The position numbers were made by a program, and so were the translations under genes. The notes below the pieces were generated by a model. That model made no database searches, was not told the origin of the DNA, and saw nothing but the letters and a program-made list of their open reading frames with translations. Positions 24,950 to 37,353 of a stretch of 64,000 nucleotides of DNA are shown piece by piece. Source of the DNA: Jackrogersella multiformis (taxonomy: Eukaryota > Ascomycota > Sordariomycetes > Xylariales > Hypoxylaceae); contig CADCXD010000011.1 in the NCBI GenBank assembly GCA_902806575.1, positions 868,001 through 932,000 of the forward strand. Direction: 5' to 3'. Position 1 is the stretch's first letter. The number at the start of each line of letters is the position of its first letter.

Positions 24950-26950
24950 CATCTTCTTTTTTCCTTCTCCTTTTCTAATACTGTGGCAAGGGTTCTTCTT
25001 GGTATGTGTCACTTGAATATAAGAGGTTCAAATACCTTGGGTACCTGGGTGGGCTGTAGGGGGTCTGTTAGGGGTCCCGTGTCGTTAGACGACATGGCAT
25101 AGATGAAGGGACGGGTATAACCTCTGAACAGTAGCTGGTATTCTCAGTATACCTGTGGCACATACTTTGATAGGTAATTATTACGTTCCAAACCTATTGT
25201 ATCAAGTTCAACTATACAATGATATTAGTTCTGCAGCTACCCGAGGGCTAGGTACGACACGGTGTAGGGCCAGGTAGACGTAGATGTTGAACTGCCTACA
25301 AAAAGGGGCACGCCACAGTTTAATGGTGCTTTGTAAATGCTATGCCCGCCCGTACAGCCTCGACAGCACAGTTGGAAAAGCCCTCTGGCCGGGTCCATGG
25401 CCGGGGCTGAGGGGACTGGAGAGGACGGTGGCAGAAGAAAATGTACTTTGGTAGTCTGGCTTCTTCTTTGGATATTTCCTTTTTCACCTCGCTGCTTCGA
25501 AGAGAAAGGTAGCCTGCCATGCCCCTTTTCACTGTGCCATGGCATGCTTTGTATGCCGGGTTAAGATTACCAAGGCAATATAAAACGTGGCTAGATAGGC
25601 CGTGTAGATAAATCGTACAAGTCATGAAGCCACGCCCGACCATAAATGCCACATCTCGACGCGGGAGGCGGCAGCATGATACAAGTGGCGTGTCCGTTAC
25701 GTCCGCCTCTGTGTTTCCTAGGCTGAGCCCAATATCAACTATATACCTAGGTACATATAGGGGTTGCCTTTTATTTTATTAGGTATGTTTTAGTCGATCC
25801 AAAGGATAGGCTTCAAATCTCTTTATCAAAGATGGTAGTGGTGTAAAAGTCTCAGATACATCACCTTAAGCCGAAGTCAGGTGGTAGAAAAGTGAGTGTA
25901 GAGGACCTTCAACCTATGGAGGCAAATGTGGTCCTCTCGAGCAGGTCGGTATGATACCTACCCTAGGTAGGTACAAGGGTGAGAGTGTAGGTACCTACAC
26001 TATGTATCGTAGGACATCCATATCTCGGTAGTCAGTACTGCCAGGCTGTCAGGCAGTTGTCAGGACAATGTTCACCTCCCAAGGTCAACTGGTTTATATA
26101 GCATGTTGGGAAACCTTTGTCTAACCCCTGAAACATGGCTGCTAGGCAAAACTTCCTAGTCTAGTGGTTGCATTGGGAGATGATGGGTCAGATAAAACCT
26201 CTATTGCACTACAGAGGTTTTTCGTACGGGTCGGGGTCGAATACTAGTATCTGTCTAGGTCAGATGCGGACGGTTCGAAACTACTCAGAGCTTTTTTTTC
26301 ATTCTTTTTTTTTACCTTTTTATTTTCTTTTGTCCCTTTATTTTTCTACCACCGCCGTCCTCGACTATGAAATATTTCGATATTAACTTTTTCTATATCT
26401 ATACCAAGGTACCCATCCCGCTCTACATATCCCATAGTATATTCAACACCAGCCGCGTGTCTGCGTTTATTCTATAACGCATCTACGCCTATCTACCGTC
26501 TAGGTTAGTCCAAACCGGCCCGGCCTGGTATAAGTGACACACTCTTGAACATGAGCAGCAGTACCTCAAGTCGTACTGTACAATACACCCTCTTGCCAAT
26601 ATTGTACCGTATGCAACCCAGGTAACGAGTAGAAGCCTCCCACAAGTAGCGTCAGTATTTTTCCACTTTATGACCTACCTATCTTCAACTAAAAGGTAGG
26701 GGGTAAGGGGTTCTACACATCCGGCATCACTACTTTTACACCAAGTTCGCTTATAAACACACTGTCTGCCCTTAGGAGATATATACCCTCCGGGTATGAT
26801 CGCAATATAATAAACGGGAGTGAAAATGGAAGTGTATAGATAAATATGAGCTTATGTGTAGCAGACCTCCCCCTGGCCACATATCAGGTAGAAATATATG
26901 CAACACAAATCATATCCATCTTCCAATGCACGACATAGTCACTTAGATCC

Positions 26951-26982
26951 TACATACATACATACATACATGCATACATACA
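26951..26982. repeat. (CATA)n microsatellite
   Basis: A tandem run of CATA units with one interruption. A related run mixed with CTAC units occurs near 27568-27595. Confidence 0.8.
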
Positions 26983-28945
26983 CACCACGGTCCGCTCTAA
27001 CACGACCCGCAGCATCGCAACGTGGGCAATAGCCTATCTCGCCATGCACGTCATCCACCCAGTCAGCAGGCAGCAAGCGATGTTGCCAAGTCGAATCAAG
27101 TCAAGCCAGGAGCATGCTATGCAGGTCTGAGACAAAGCAAAGCGCAACACAGCTTAGCACCACTCGTATCGTTTATACTATATTCCTACCTCTACATATC
27201 TCGGTAGACATACATTAGGTATACATATACGCTGCCATGTAGGTAGTGTAGTGTCGGTTAGTTGGTACCGCATAGCACGCAATACCCCCTACGTCCCTAC
27301 TTCCCTACCCATCCACCAACCTACATACCCAGGGTACATATACATAGGATCTACAAGACCCGTCCATTTTTATACTAGGTACCTAGGGTAGGTAAGATCC
27401 CAGTTTGGGGGCCGAGCCGCTCGCCTTTCCCACCTCGGCATACCGCTCTGGTCCATCCCGCTATATGTATGTAAATCCATAAACCCACACCACAAGTCCT
27501 GCCCTACCATGCCGCATACACTACTGCCTCCATAGCCCGGTACCTACCTTGTTTGGATGTGTGCTTACATACATACATACCTACCTACCTACTCTAGTGT
27601 AGTCTCCCTCCACCTCACCTCCCCTCTTACCCCTGCCTCCGCGGCTCGCAGCACATGCATACCCAGTCCCTGCATCCCTTCCACCTCTGCACACTCCAGG
27701 GCAGACAAACCCAGACTCAGGCCCAGACCAGCCAGCCCAGCACCCCACCCCCTCGCGGCCCCGGGACGGCCCAGGGACGGCGCGGCAGTAGTGCTGGTGG
27801 TGGCGGTGGTCCTCCGCCCTCCACCGTCCGCCGTTCTCTTGAGACAGCCCCCTTGCGATTAGCATTGTCGTCGTGGAATACCTACCTACCTGCCTGCCTA
27901 TGTACCTACGCAGCTGACCCTAGCACCCCAGCCCGGAAAGCACGTGCCTGCCAGCCTACTAGCCTTAGACTAAACATCATAGAATGATCTCCGCAACCCG
28001 ATCCGCCTTGCCTTGCCTTGCCTCCCGTCGAGCTGGCCCCAAGCCCCAAAAGCCAGCCAGACAGGTAGACCTAGGTGGCCTTTCCAGCTCGCCGACCAGG
28101 GTTGGTTACGCTTTGGCCTGGGATCCCGAGCTTGCGCGACGTCATTGCTTACTCGTAGGATCTAGCTGCCTAGCTACCTACCCAGCGATTCGAATCCTCC
28201 GAGTGCTTGTATATATTATCCGCTGGCACTAGCTTCTAGTTATTCAGTATTAAGTAATATCAACCCTGTTATGCTGGATTAAAATCGTTAGTGCCATGAG
28301 AGAGCTATTGAACCCCTTTTTGTGTATTCACGAGCCCCGTCATCACGGCAAAAAGGGGATAGCAGTATTCAAAGTCAATGCAAGTCTCATTCAGTATCTG
28401 GTGACATGTGCCCCCATCCGCCGCTGGTATCTCTAACCCAGGTAGTATACAAGTCCGTCAAACGCCGTCCTATGTCATCTCGAAAATTCGTCTCAACTTT
28501 TTTCCGGATAGTATGCGATGAAGCTACAAATTCCATTACTCATTCGTCATGCCCGTCTCTCTAAAGCGGTAGCGGCAGCGGCAAGCTGTCGAGTCGCATA
28601 AAAAATTTCAAGTTTGAGGTTAAGCATAAAACAGATAAAAAAAGACAAACGATGAAAACGCCGTTAGCGCCACGCCAATGATGCGAAGTGAAAAGAATTG
28701 CATGGCGCAAAACGTAAACGAGCGAATCCGCCGTAATATGAAGTTCAAGCCAGCAAATGCCAATGTAGAAAGCAGATAAGGAGGTATCCAACAGCTCTTT
28801 TTGACCCAGGCGTAGAGATCCTCGAATGCTCCGTCAGATGTTGTACAGTTGCGCATCGCGATATACACAAGAATTCAACTCAAGGTCGAATAGTAATATA
28901 GTCAACCAGAGAGCACCAGTGAGATGGATACACACTGGCGGGCGG

Positions 28946-30900
28946 CTAACCGTCAACCTTGATTCTTTTGGGTTCACCACCTTCCGGCCCATCCGAGCCA
29001 TGGCCGCCGGTTATATCCGGGCTCTTCCGTTTCGTGGTGCTCGGTCCGTTATCATCCCTAAGAAAAGAAGGACCTGAACCGGCCACTGGTGTAGCGAAAT
29101 TTAGAGGACTCGGGAGAGTGTTGCTGTCGTTACCTCGAAAGTTCCACTCCGGATAGAAACTGCTGGGACTCGGTAAGAACTCATTGTTGAGAAACCTAGA
29201 TGGAAGCGCCGAGACAGGCGTGTCGATATTCATATTGTTGTTCTGAGCCTGTGGGTGAGGCCTGGCAAACGGGTTCGGCGGCCCGGTTGCTCCCGCAGAC
29301 AGCATAGCCGACGCCGAGGGTGAGGGAGGCGGAAGAACTACACCGGTCCCAGGGCCTTCCACGCCGTTCCGGCGCGACGCTTGGGAAGTCGTATCGGTAG
29401 TGGTGCGAGGGGAAGTAGCCGTATCGCCGGCAGTACTACCGGCTTCAGATTGCTCTTCGGGAATTTGTACCTTTAGGCGGGGCCGCGAGCCACCGCTAAC
29501 CTTCAAACTGTTTGAGCGAGAAGGCGGGGTAAAGGTGGTTTCGGGGATCGTAGGTATGGAATTGCGAGAATTGGGTAGGTTGGAGGTGTTAGAACGTTGC
29601 GGTATAGGTGGAGATGAGTTGTTTTTGGACCGCGATACAGCACCGACATCTACAGATTGTGCCCGGTTGCCATCATCCTTTCCGCGAGGCTCCGAGTTGA
29701 ACGAAGCCAGATGCTGGGATAAGATGGATCGGTTCTCATCAATTGGCGTGAAAATGCTATGTCCCTTGCGTTGCGGCAATTTCTTAATTGCCGACGTCGT
29801 ATCTAGCAAAGGTTGACCGGATCTCTCCTGGGCTTGTTCATGCTTAGGTTCCATAGGCGCAGGAAATTGCTGGTGTTCGGGCATTGATTGTTGCATATGT
29901 GACGACTGCTGCTGCTGGGGCTCTAGGTGCTGATGAGGAGGCTGCGGAGGCGACATATGGGGAGTTTGTTGGGGAGGCATCTGATGTGTAGGCTGCGGCG
30001 GAGACGGACGCGGAGGAGGCGGTTGGCTTTGGGAAGGCCCTTGAGGAGGGTAGCTGGGAGGCACAGATGACCGGCGCTGATCCTCCATATAGTTTTGCAC
30101 CGGAGCATGCTGTTGGCTAGCGGCGTACTGGTACTGGGCGGGAGCGGGTGGCGGAATACCGTGTTGATAGGTAGGTTGATTTTGAGGGTTGTAAATAGCA
30201 GGCTGAGGCATATACGCGTAACCATTAGTGGCTGGCTGAGGAGCGCCCTGTTGAGGGACACGTAGGTCGCGCCGGAAGTCATTTCTAGATGATGGGCGAG
30301 ATGCGATTTGCGGTTGCGGCGTGTGGCCTCGAGGCGCGAATGGCATTCCGTTGATAGGAGGCGAGGCTGAGGGAGTATGATGCCTTAAATGGGTGAAGGA
30401 AGGCTGGCCTTGGAAATGGGGAGGTATCATCTGCGGCTCGACAGATCCTTCGAGACCATGCGGGGGAGTGCCGTCGCCGTCTTCATCGTCGTCGTCGTCG
30501 CCGCCGTTGAAGTCGTGAGGACCTTTGTGTTCACTCGGACCGCCATGCTATTATACTTGTTAGGGATATTGCCACCTGATGCTATGCGGAAATGGGTGGA
30601 ACTAACATATTGGTATCTTGTGATCAGGTCTCGCATGTCGCCTGAGGAGTACTCGTAGAGCTTCTTATTGCTTCCGAAGATAAATACAGCGACATCGACA
30701 GAACAGAGCACCGACAGCTCATGTGCCTTCTTGAACAGGCCGCCTTTTCGCTTGAGGAATGTGCTGTTGGATAAGTATATTAGCTACCGTCGCAGAAGAC
30801 GCAGGCAAACCAAAGGTCATCGATCACTGGAGGGAGAAGCTTACACAGAGCGGTTCCTGTCATCCTTGATCGCCTTGATTTCAATCTTTCTCCGTCCCAT
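28946..30900 (-). CDS. rlmA: MADS-box transcription factor RlmA (Rlm1/MEF2 type)
   Basis: Three exons, complement(join(28946..30547, 30607..30763, 30845..30900)), give 604 residues. The start ATG lies in MGRRKIEIKAIKDD. The introns (81 and 59 nt; donors GTAAGC and GTTAGT) fall inside and just after the MADS box. Residues 1-60 are a canonical MEF2-like MADS DNA-binding domain (VTFLKRKGGLFKKAHELSVL, then CSVDVAVFIFG). An acidic Asp/Glu run (about 88-96) and a long Pro/Gln/Ser-rich, low-complexity activation region follow. Conserved RlmA islands include RKGHSIFTPIDENRSILSQH and RPRLKVQIPEEQSEAGS. The C-terminus has a KRKSPD...EPKRIKV nuclear-localisation-like end. Family knowledge: it is the terminal target of the cell-wall-integrity MAP kinase (Slt2/MpkA) and activates wall-synthesis genes, consistent with the many Ser/Thr-Pro sites visible. 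Confidence 0.95.
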
Positions 30901-33900
30901 CTTGATCTAGTTTGTGGAGTTGCGATGAACAGATGAGCAGATGAAAAAGATAGATATGTATAGTGGAACAAAATAAAGAGGGAAGAAGTTGTTGGTTAGC
31001 GATAAGGCTCCGCCTCCCAATTGCGGCAGGATTATTAATTTGGCGACTATAGATCCCTTAATTCGGTTCACAGCAACGGCGCGACGGATAGTGATATGAA
31101 AAAGCGAATTCTTGACGTCTCTCCCTTGTTAGGCCCCGAGCGCGAGGAATAAAAGAAGGTTATATCTGACAGGCAGAAAGAAGGTTCAAGCTAGCAGTTA
31201 GTAGGAAGTAGTAGCAATTAGGTAGCGAGTAGTAGCGAATGGTAGTGAGTAGTAGCAGTAGTGCTAGCAGTAGTAATAGTAGTATATACTGGACTTGCGA
31301 TTCGGTCGATGACTTAATCTGACGTGAAGGCGGGCTGAAAGGCTGAAGAGTCGAAGGGTTGGTTGTTTGATAATAGGTAATAGAAAATGAGTGGATGGCG
31401 AATGATGGTATGTTATATAATAATAGAATAGAATAGATGATGATAATTTATGATGGTGATGATGGTTAGGAGGAATAAACCGGATCTAATAGGTTTTTTT
31501 TTTTTGAAACGGCTCCCCGGCGATATTTGAACAGGTTTATCCACAGGAGAAGAAAAGGTGGAGGAGTAGCGCAGTAGAAGTAGAAGTAGAAATAGGTGTA
31601 GGTATCAACAGTTTCTGTCTCTCCGGCTCTCTCTGCCTGCCTGCCTGCCTGTCTGTCTGTCTGTCTGCATGCGCAGTGCAGTGCACGAAGTATTGTTATG
31701 TATGTAGTAAACAACTAGGCTATGATGGGATTGTCGTCTTTTCTTCAGTTCCCGAACATATACATTGATACAATATATCAATCGGTGCACTACTTGGGAC
31801 TTGCAGGACGATGGGGCTGAATCTGTGGTTAGTTCTAATAATAGATGGTATCGTGTTCACTCGAGTTTTTTTTGTGTGTGTGTGCGGGAGAAACAGAGAA
31901 AGTGGGAAAGGTTCAAGGAATTTTGGGGGGGGAAAGGAAAGAGTAAGAGGGGGGCATGGTGTCACACGCTTCTGAAGGACAGACAGACGGCTCTTGCTAA
32001 GATAATTAAGTGCTAGACATCCTTATTTGGTAGCTATGTACTTATATACCTAAGTACCTGCATACCTACGTATATACACTAATAAGTATATGTACCCTTT
32101 TTTTCACCTTTTACCCGCTTTTCGCTAGGAGCGGATACGTCCTAGCTTCCTCCACTTCTGCCATCTCCGTAGCACGTTTTTCACTTTGTTTTTCCCTTCT
32201 TCTTCACGCTAGACTATGACTATATTGGCAGGTACAGATCCATAGCCATAGCAGCATAGTAATTGTGTATATACATGCATACATACATCTCACCCTCCTA
32301 CTACCTACCTAGGTGGATATGTACTAGGTAGTACGTAGTAGGTCCCAGATAGGTCCCTAACCTTACATAAGTCTGATGGTAGATACCTATCTAAGTAATG
32401 GATGGTCTGAGCTTCTCTCGAGGTTTAACCAATCCATGGATGTATCTTCCTAGCACCCAGCCCTAGCTGTGTAGCGCGACAGGGTCTTACAAGGGTCCCG
32501 GCCGACTCTTCTGTACACTACCCAGGTACCTAGGTACGTACTAGTGTATCCATAGCCTGTTGTTCACTGCACTGATGGATAAAAAGGCGGAGGCTGCAAA
32601 GGACATGCAAAGGACCTGCAAACCAACAAGCACATACAGGGGAGGGCACAGGGCATAGGGCACAGGACACCATGGGACCCGTGGGCTTAGACAAGCACAA
32701 AGTCAGGCATGGAAACTGGCTTGGAAGTCGGATCTTTCAAAATGATACAGCCCTAGGGACACAGGATACGGATACAAGACACAGGACACAAGGCAATCGA
32801 GATCCGAACAAATTCGATCCTGAGTAGCAATTAATTAGGTTCAACCCGTATGCAGTGTCGTCATCGAATCATTATCGTAATTACCATCATAATTTATCAC
32901 CAATTGTATTCCGTAAAGCCTCTTAATTTACCTTAACCGGATCCTTACCTAGGTAATATACCTATTCCACGGAAAAGTTTCAGGACTTGAAACGGCCCCC
33001 AACTCGACTTCTCATCCCTCCGCTATTCCCCCCTTTGAACATGTACATCATAGAGCCTCACGATGTACATACTGTACATGGTAGATGTACAGCTAGGTAC
33101 CTAGGTAGGTATGGTTTTCGAGAGCAGTAAATGAAACTTCATTAAACAAAGCCCTTTCTTCGACTTCACGAACGCCCTTACAGATATCCTCTAGTACCAC
33201 AACGGCGTCGACGCCATGTGACCTTATTCTCTTTGAACCTACCTACCTACCTAAGTACAGTAGCTACCTAATTAACGCACTTCAATTTTGCCGCTCGTCG
33301 AAACGACGTAACCTCGTATGTTGTCCCTTGCGCCGTTGCAGCTTCGGCTGCTCTGGTATATAGGGCCTCTTCTGGCTTCATATGGATAATATCCGTAGGG
33401 AGAAGGACCCTTGCCGAGATCTACGAACTCCGGATCCGGGGGACAAAAAGCCCAGAGCGGTCTTGGTCAGACTGGTTACCTCTTGGGTTCCTGAATCTGC
33501 ATAGAATCTGTCATGCATATTTGTCGTCTGCCTACCTCCAAGTTTAGAACGATCCCATGGTTATACTCTCGGTCTGACTCGATGCTTAGTATACTATGTA
33601 TAATCGACAATGCCCTCTTCCTCCTCCGCCAGAATTGCGATGAAGCCGTAACGTTATGTGAAGGAGAATGGTCAACTCCATCGCCGTTGTTACCCAATGT
33701 TGATGTTTCTAACTTGATCAGCCATTCACAGCGGGAGTGATCGATCTAAGCGCGACGGCGACGTGTTCGAGCTGGCTATTCGGTGCCGAGTCTATTCTGC
33801 ACCAACGTGCGTCAGGCCCTAGGGCTGTTACATATGTATACTTGGTAACACGAAGACGACTAATCGGGACGGTCGAGTGGACGATCAATCAGATAATTCG

Positions 33901-36900
33901 GATAAAAACAGTTGGAGAGATGGTAGGATCCATGCTGCTTGGCGGCGCAGCCTTTCAAACATGTTCAAATCGTAGCCGACATCGAACATCTAACAATGTC
34001 GATTAAGCGCCCGGACTATAGAGAGAGACAGACTAGTGTCTATCAAAAAAAGGCTCCCGTCTTTCTGCAACACATGTAATTGGGCTATCTATCTGAGTGC
34101 TGCAAGCAATATGACAAGGCTGGGCAAAGCAAAGAGAAGAAAGGGTACAATATCTTAGGACTCGTGCTAATTAGTGCTAATGCGTGCTACAATGGCGCCC
34201 CCCCCCGGACCCGGGTTGGCGTGTGTGACTTGACCCCATGCACAACAGCCGAGCCGAAACGCTAAAAATAGCTATTTATAGAAGACCCACCGCGTTCCCG
34301 CCATGGATTCCTTCACCTTGCTACGTTTCTGGCCAATTAGCCCACGACTTGGTCCACCAAAATGGGCTAATGTAGACTAATGTGGGCTAATTTGACACCA
34401 GTCCCTCATATATTTGCCCGAATTACTGGCCGAGCTTAATGTACTTAGGTAGAGAAGCATAATTTACCCCCTTGAGGGATTGATAGATGTCCCTTGCATT
34501 AGAGTCAACTAGGTACGAAGTACTACCTAGGTTCCTAGATATATTCACTTTTCCCGGCTATAGTCACATAATCTAATCACATGGTAATCCGCATCACGAT
34601 TTGCAGAATATTAACAGCAGAGAAATATAAGACGAAGAGACGATGTTACTGTCCATATACTAATATATGCTACCTAGTATTATACTATACGGCTGGACCG
34701 AACAGAGATAAAAGCCTAGGACTAGATGAAGACATGATCAGCTCGGTCGAGTATAAGTTTTCTGGTACTGGAGAGCGTAGCGTAGATCACCGCTTACCCT
34801 GATGATTACATACATACCGCCTGTACCTGCAGAACGCACGATCACGACTCGTTCGGGGGAAGGAAGGAGAGGAAAGACGCGCTCTCGCTTTTGCGGCACA
34901 ACAACCCACTAAGGTTAGTGACGAGCTTCTAGAAGGACATTCGAAGGTAGGTAGACGATGATGACGACCAAGCCGAGGGCGAACTATATGCTTGGCATGC
35001 GCCTACGTAATACGGCTCGCCCTGCAGCCCTGGAGGAGGAATATGGGAACATGGAACATACCGCGCCATGCTGCCTTCTCCTGCAGTGGGCTAATTAATC
35101 CTTTCACCTTTTTTTTCTCCATACTTTTGTTCGTGATCTTAGGGCCGATTGGGTTTCCTGCCCCTTTTCACCACGATGAGATAAGGGCTCTCTCTACCAA
35201 GGGGTAGCATTGCATTCAGCAGTTTCCAGACTTTCAGCTGTCCCGTAGGAAAGTAAATTGACATCATACAGGTGCAAGGTATGTATGTAGAGAGACCGGG
35301 ATAGAATCCATGGTCCGTTCTAGGTCTGCTACGTAGGTACACTACATATGTATATCGACGAATATTATAGAAAATCCCTACTACTCCATACTCCCCTGCC
35401 GTCGGGGGCCACCGTCCCGTCATAGACCGTCGAGTATAGCTCTATCTGCTCTTGGCTCCCGGCGACGAGCCCGAGCCACAGCGGGAGCCACCACGGGGGC
35501 GGGATCCCAGGGCCAAGCCAGCTCATCATCCACTCTCCTACCGACGAAACGGGTCTGCGGTTCGAAGCGGCGGCGCCGAAAAGAAACAACCCCATCGGTA
35601 TCAAACTGGTAATGTAAGATCGTAACCAGGATAAGAAAAAAAACCCGACGTTGCAATATAGGAATTTTTCCCCCCTCCTTCCAAAAAAACAACCTGGGAA
35701 AGAAAGAGAAAGGTCAATCGGGTCCGGAGCTCCGGAGCCGAACACACACACACAGCCTTTGTAGCCTTTTGCATTTTCTGCATCTTTCTTTTTTCTTTTC
35801 CCCCATATTCGTCATCCCTTCGAACGCCTATATTGTTACGTTACCGTGGTGTTTGTGTCGCATACTGCCCTACAGGCCGCAGCTAGACAGGCGGTAGGTA
35901 GGTAAGCAGGCAGGCAGTAGTGTAGGTAGAACACGAAGATAGTCGGGTTGTCAGACAGCGGATAGGGCTGGCAGAGATACACAACTCCTTCCCCCCTCTC
36001 TTCTCCGCGACATACATACATTACCTAGGTAGGTACATTCCACGGCCCATCCCGGTATCATCCGCGTAACGACGCTTATGCCCATTTGATCTAATACATA
36101 ATACATACACACATACCAAATATCAAATACACACATCATGTATGACACGCTGCATGTTCCACTCCCCTTTTACATCCCACCTCCCACTCTCACTCTCACT
36201 CAATATTACCACGTAACCACCTGCCCCTACCAGCGCGTAATGTAAAAAAACCAGCCAGATAAACCAAAAGGGAAAAGGCGGCCAGTGAGCAGACACTTCT
36301 GGAAGTGCCCGCGTGCAGGTACCGTCGCATTTGATTACCACCACCACCACATCTCGCCCTAAGAAATTTTCTTCCTTCCCACTGCTACCCCCTACCCTCT
36401 GCCCTCTGCCCTCTCACCCCCTGCCCGCCGCCGCCGCCCCTTTACCGAACACGCGATCGCGATCACGATCTGCCCGCCAATGCGCGGCCGTAGAGTACCC
36501 AGTATATCATCCAAGGCTAGTGTAGGTATCTACCTAGGTAGGTGCTGTACCTACCGGATCGCACGGTATCGGAAAAGGAGCGGTCGACAAGTAAAAATAT
36601 CCATTCAATTCCCCGAACTACCACTGCTCTAGGAGGGTAAATAGATGCGACGACCACCACGCCGTACTAGGTAGGCATTCGCGTGGCACCGGATGCGCGT
36701 CAGTATGTATTACGTGCGAGGCTGGACGGATAGCGTACACCAGGGGTTGCGGTGTGTGTGTCCCACACCCCCCCTCTCCCCTCCCCTCGCTGCTAAGTAT
36801 AGCAACATGCAGGCTCTCGCGCACATGGCTACCATGCCGCAGAAGATTTCTAGAATGCGTGAGGGCCGCCTAGTATTATTGTTCTGTCGTGCTTAACCGC

Positions 36901-37353
36901 TCATCCGCTTCCCAGGAGTCTGGGTGGAGCAAGACCACATGCATGCAGAAAAACATGTGCCGTCCAACCACATGGCAAACGACAGTGGTGGTCGCACTAG
37001 GCCTGTCACTAGCGAAAGCAGTATGAATTTCATATCCCCTATGAATACACATCGACCCAGCTACATGGAGCCATTCCTGTACCTGAACACCATTGCTTAT
37101 GCTTCCAAATATGGCCACTTCCTGAGCCATGCTGCATACCGTTTTCGGGGGGGAAACACACAAGCCTTCTTGGTCTAGAAATGAACCGTCTCGATTGAGA
37201 TGTCACGGGAAAATTGGCGCAGTATACGGAATTAGGACGAGCCAAGCCTCGCTTCGTCTTATTCACCTGTGCCACATATTTAAGGCTCACCGCAGGACTC
37301 CTTCGGGATGAAGGAAAAAGGGGGAGATGAACCATCGCAGTAGCTTGCTTTGC
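30901..37353. other. Long gene-free region upstream of rlmA (6.5 kb)
   Basis: Lies between the rlmA start and the TAF1 3' end, so much of it could serve as rlmA 5' leader and promoter. Close to rlmA are TAGTAGCAGTAGTAG-type and GAAGTA-type repeats and a CTGC/CTGT tandem array. Further out are T-rich tracts, CCTAGG palindromes (33091-33114, 36024-36040, 36530-36545), and a GC-rich patch at 35390-35580 with frames of 128 and 90 codons but no recognisable domain. I see no supportable protein gene. Non-coding transcripts are possible but not demonstrable. Confidence 0.5.
31633..31668. repeat. (CTGC)n(CTGT)n tandem repeat
   Basis: A run of CTGC units passes directly into CTGT units, a typical compound microsatellite, about 0.75 kb upstream of the rlmA start codon. 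Confidence 0.85.

Larger units (their letters stand above)
23863..28945. other. Convergent intergenic region (5.1 kb)
   Basis: Between the 3' ends of msb1 (+) and rlmA (-), so no protein gene promoter is expected. Contents: a tRNA-like element near 24860-24949, CATA-type microsatellites (26951-26982 and about 27570-27595), palindromic CCTAGG copies (27375-27395), and a GC-rich patch at 27600-27850 whose overlapping frames look compositional rather than coding. Nothing else is supported. Confidence 0.5.

Noticed and set aside
27557..27987. Overlapping 94-110-codon frames on both strands
   Set aside because: All three arise from one GC-rich, proline-coding patch flanked by microsatellites; no domain or splice signals.
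35365..35751. 128-codon minus-strand frame in the spacer between rlmA and taf1
   Set aside because: Sits in a GC-rich patch with two other overlapping frames, no recognisable domain and a Trp/Pro-rich low-quality composition.
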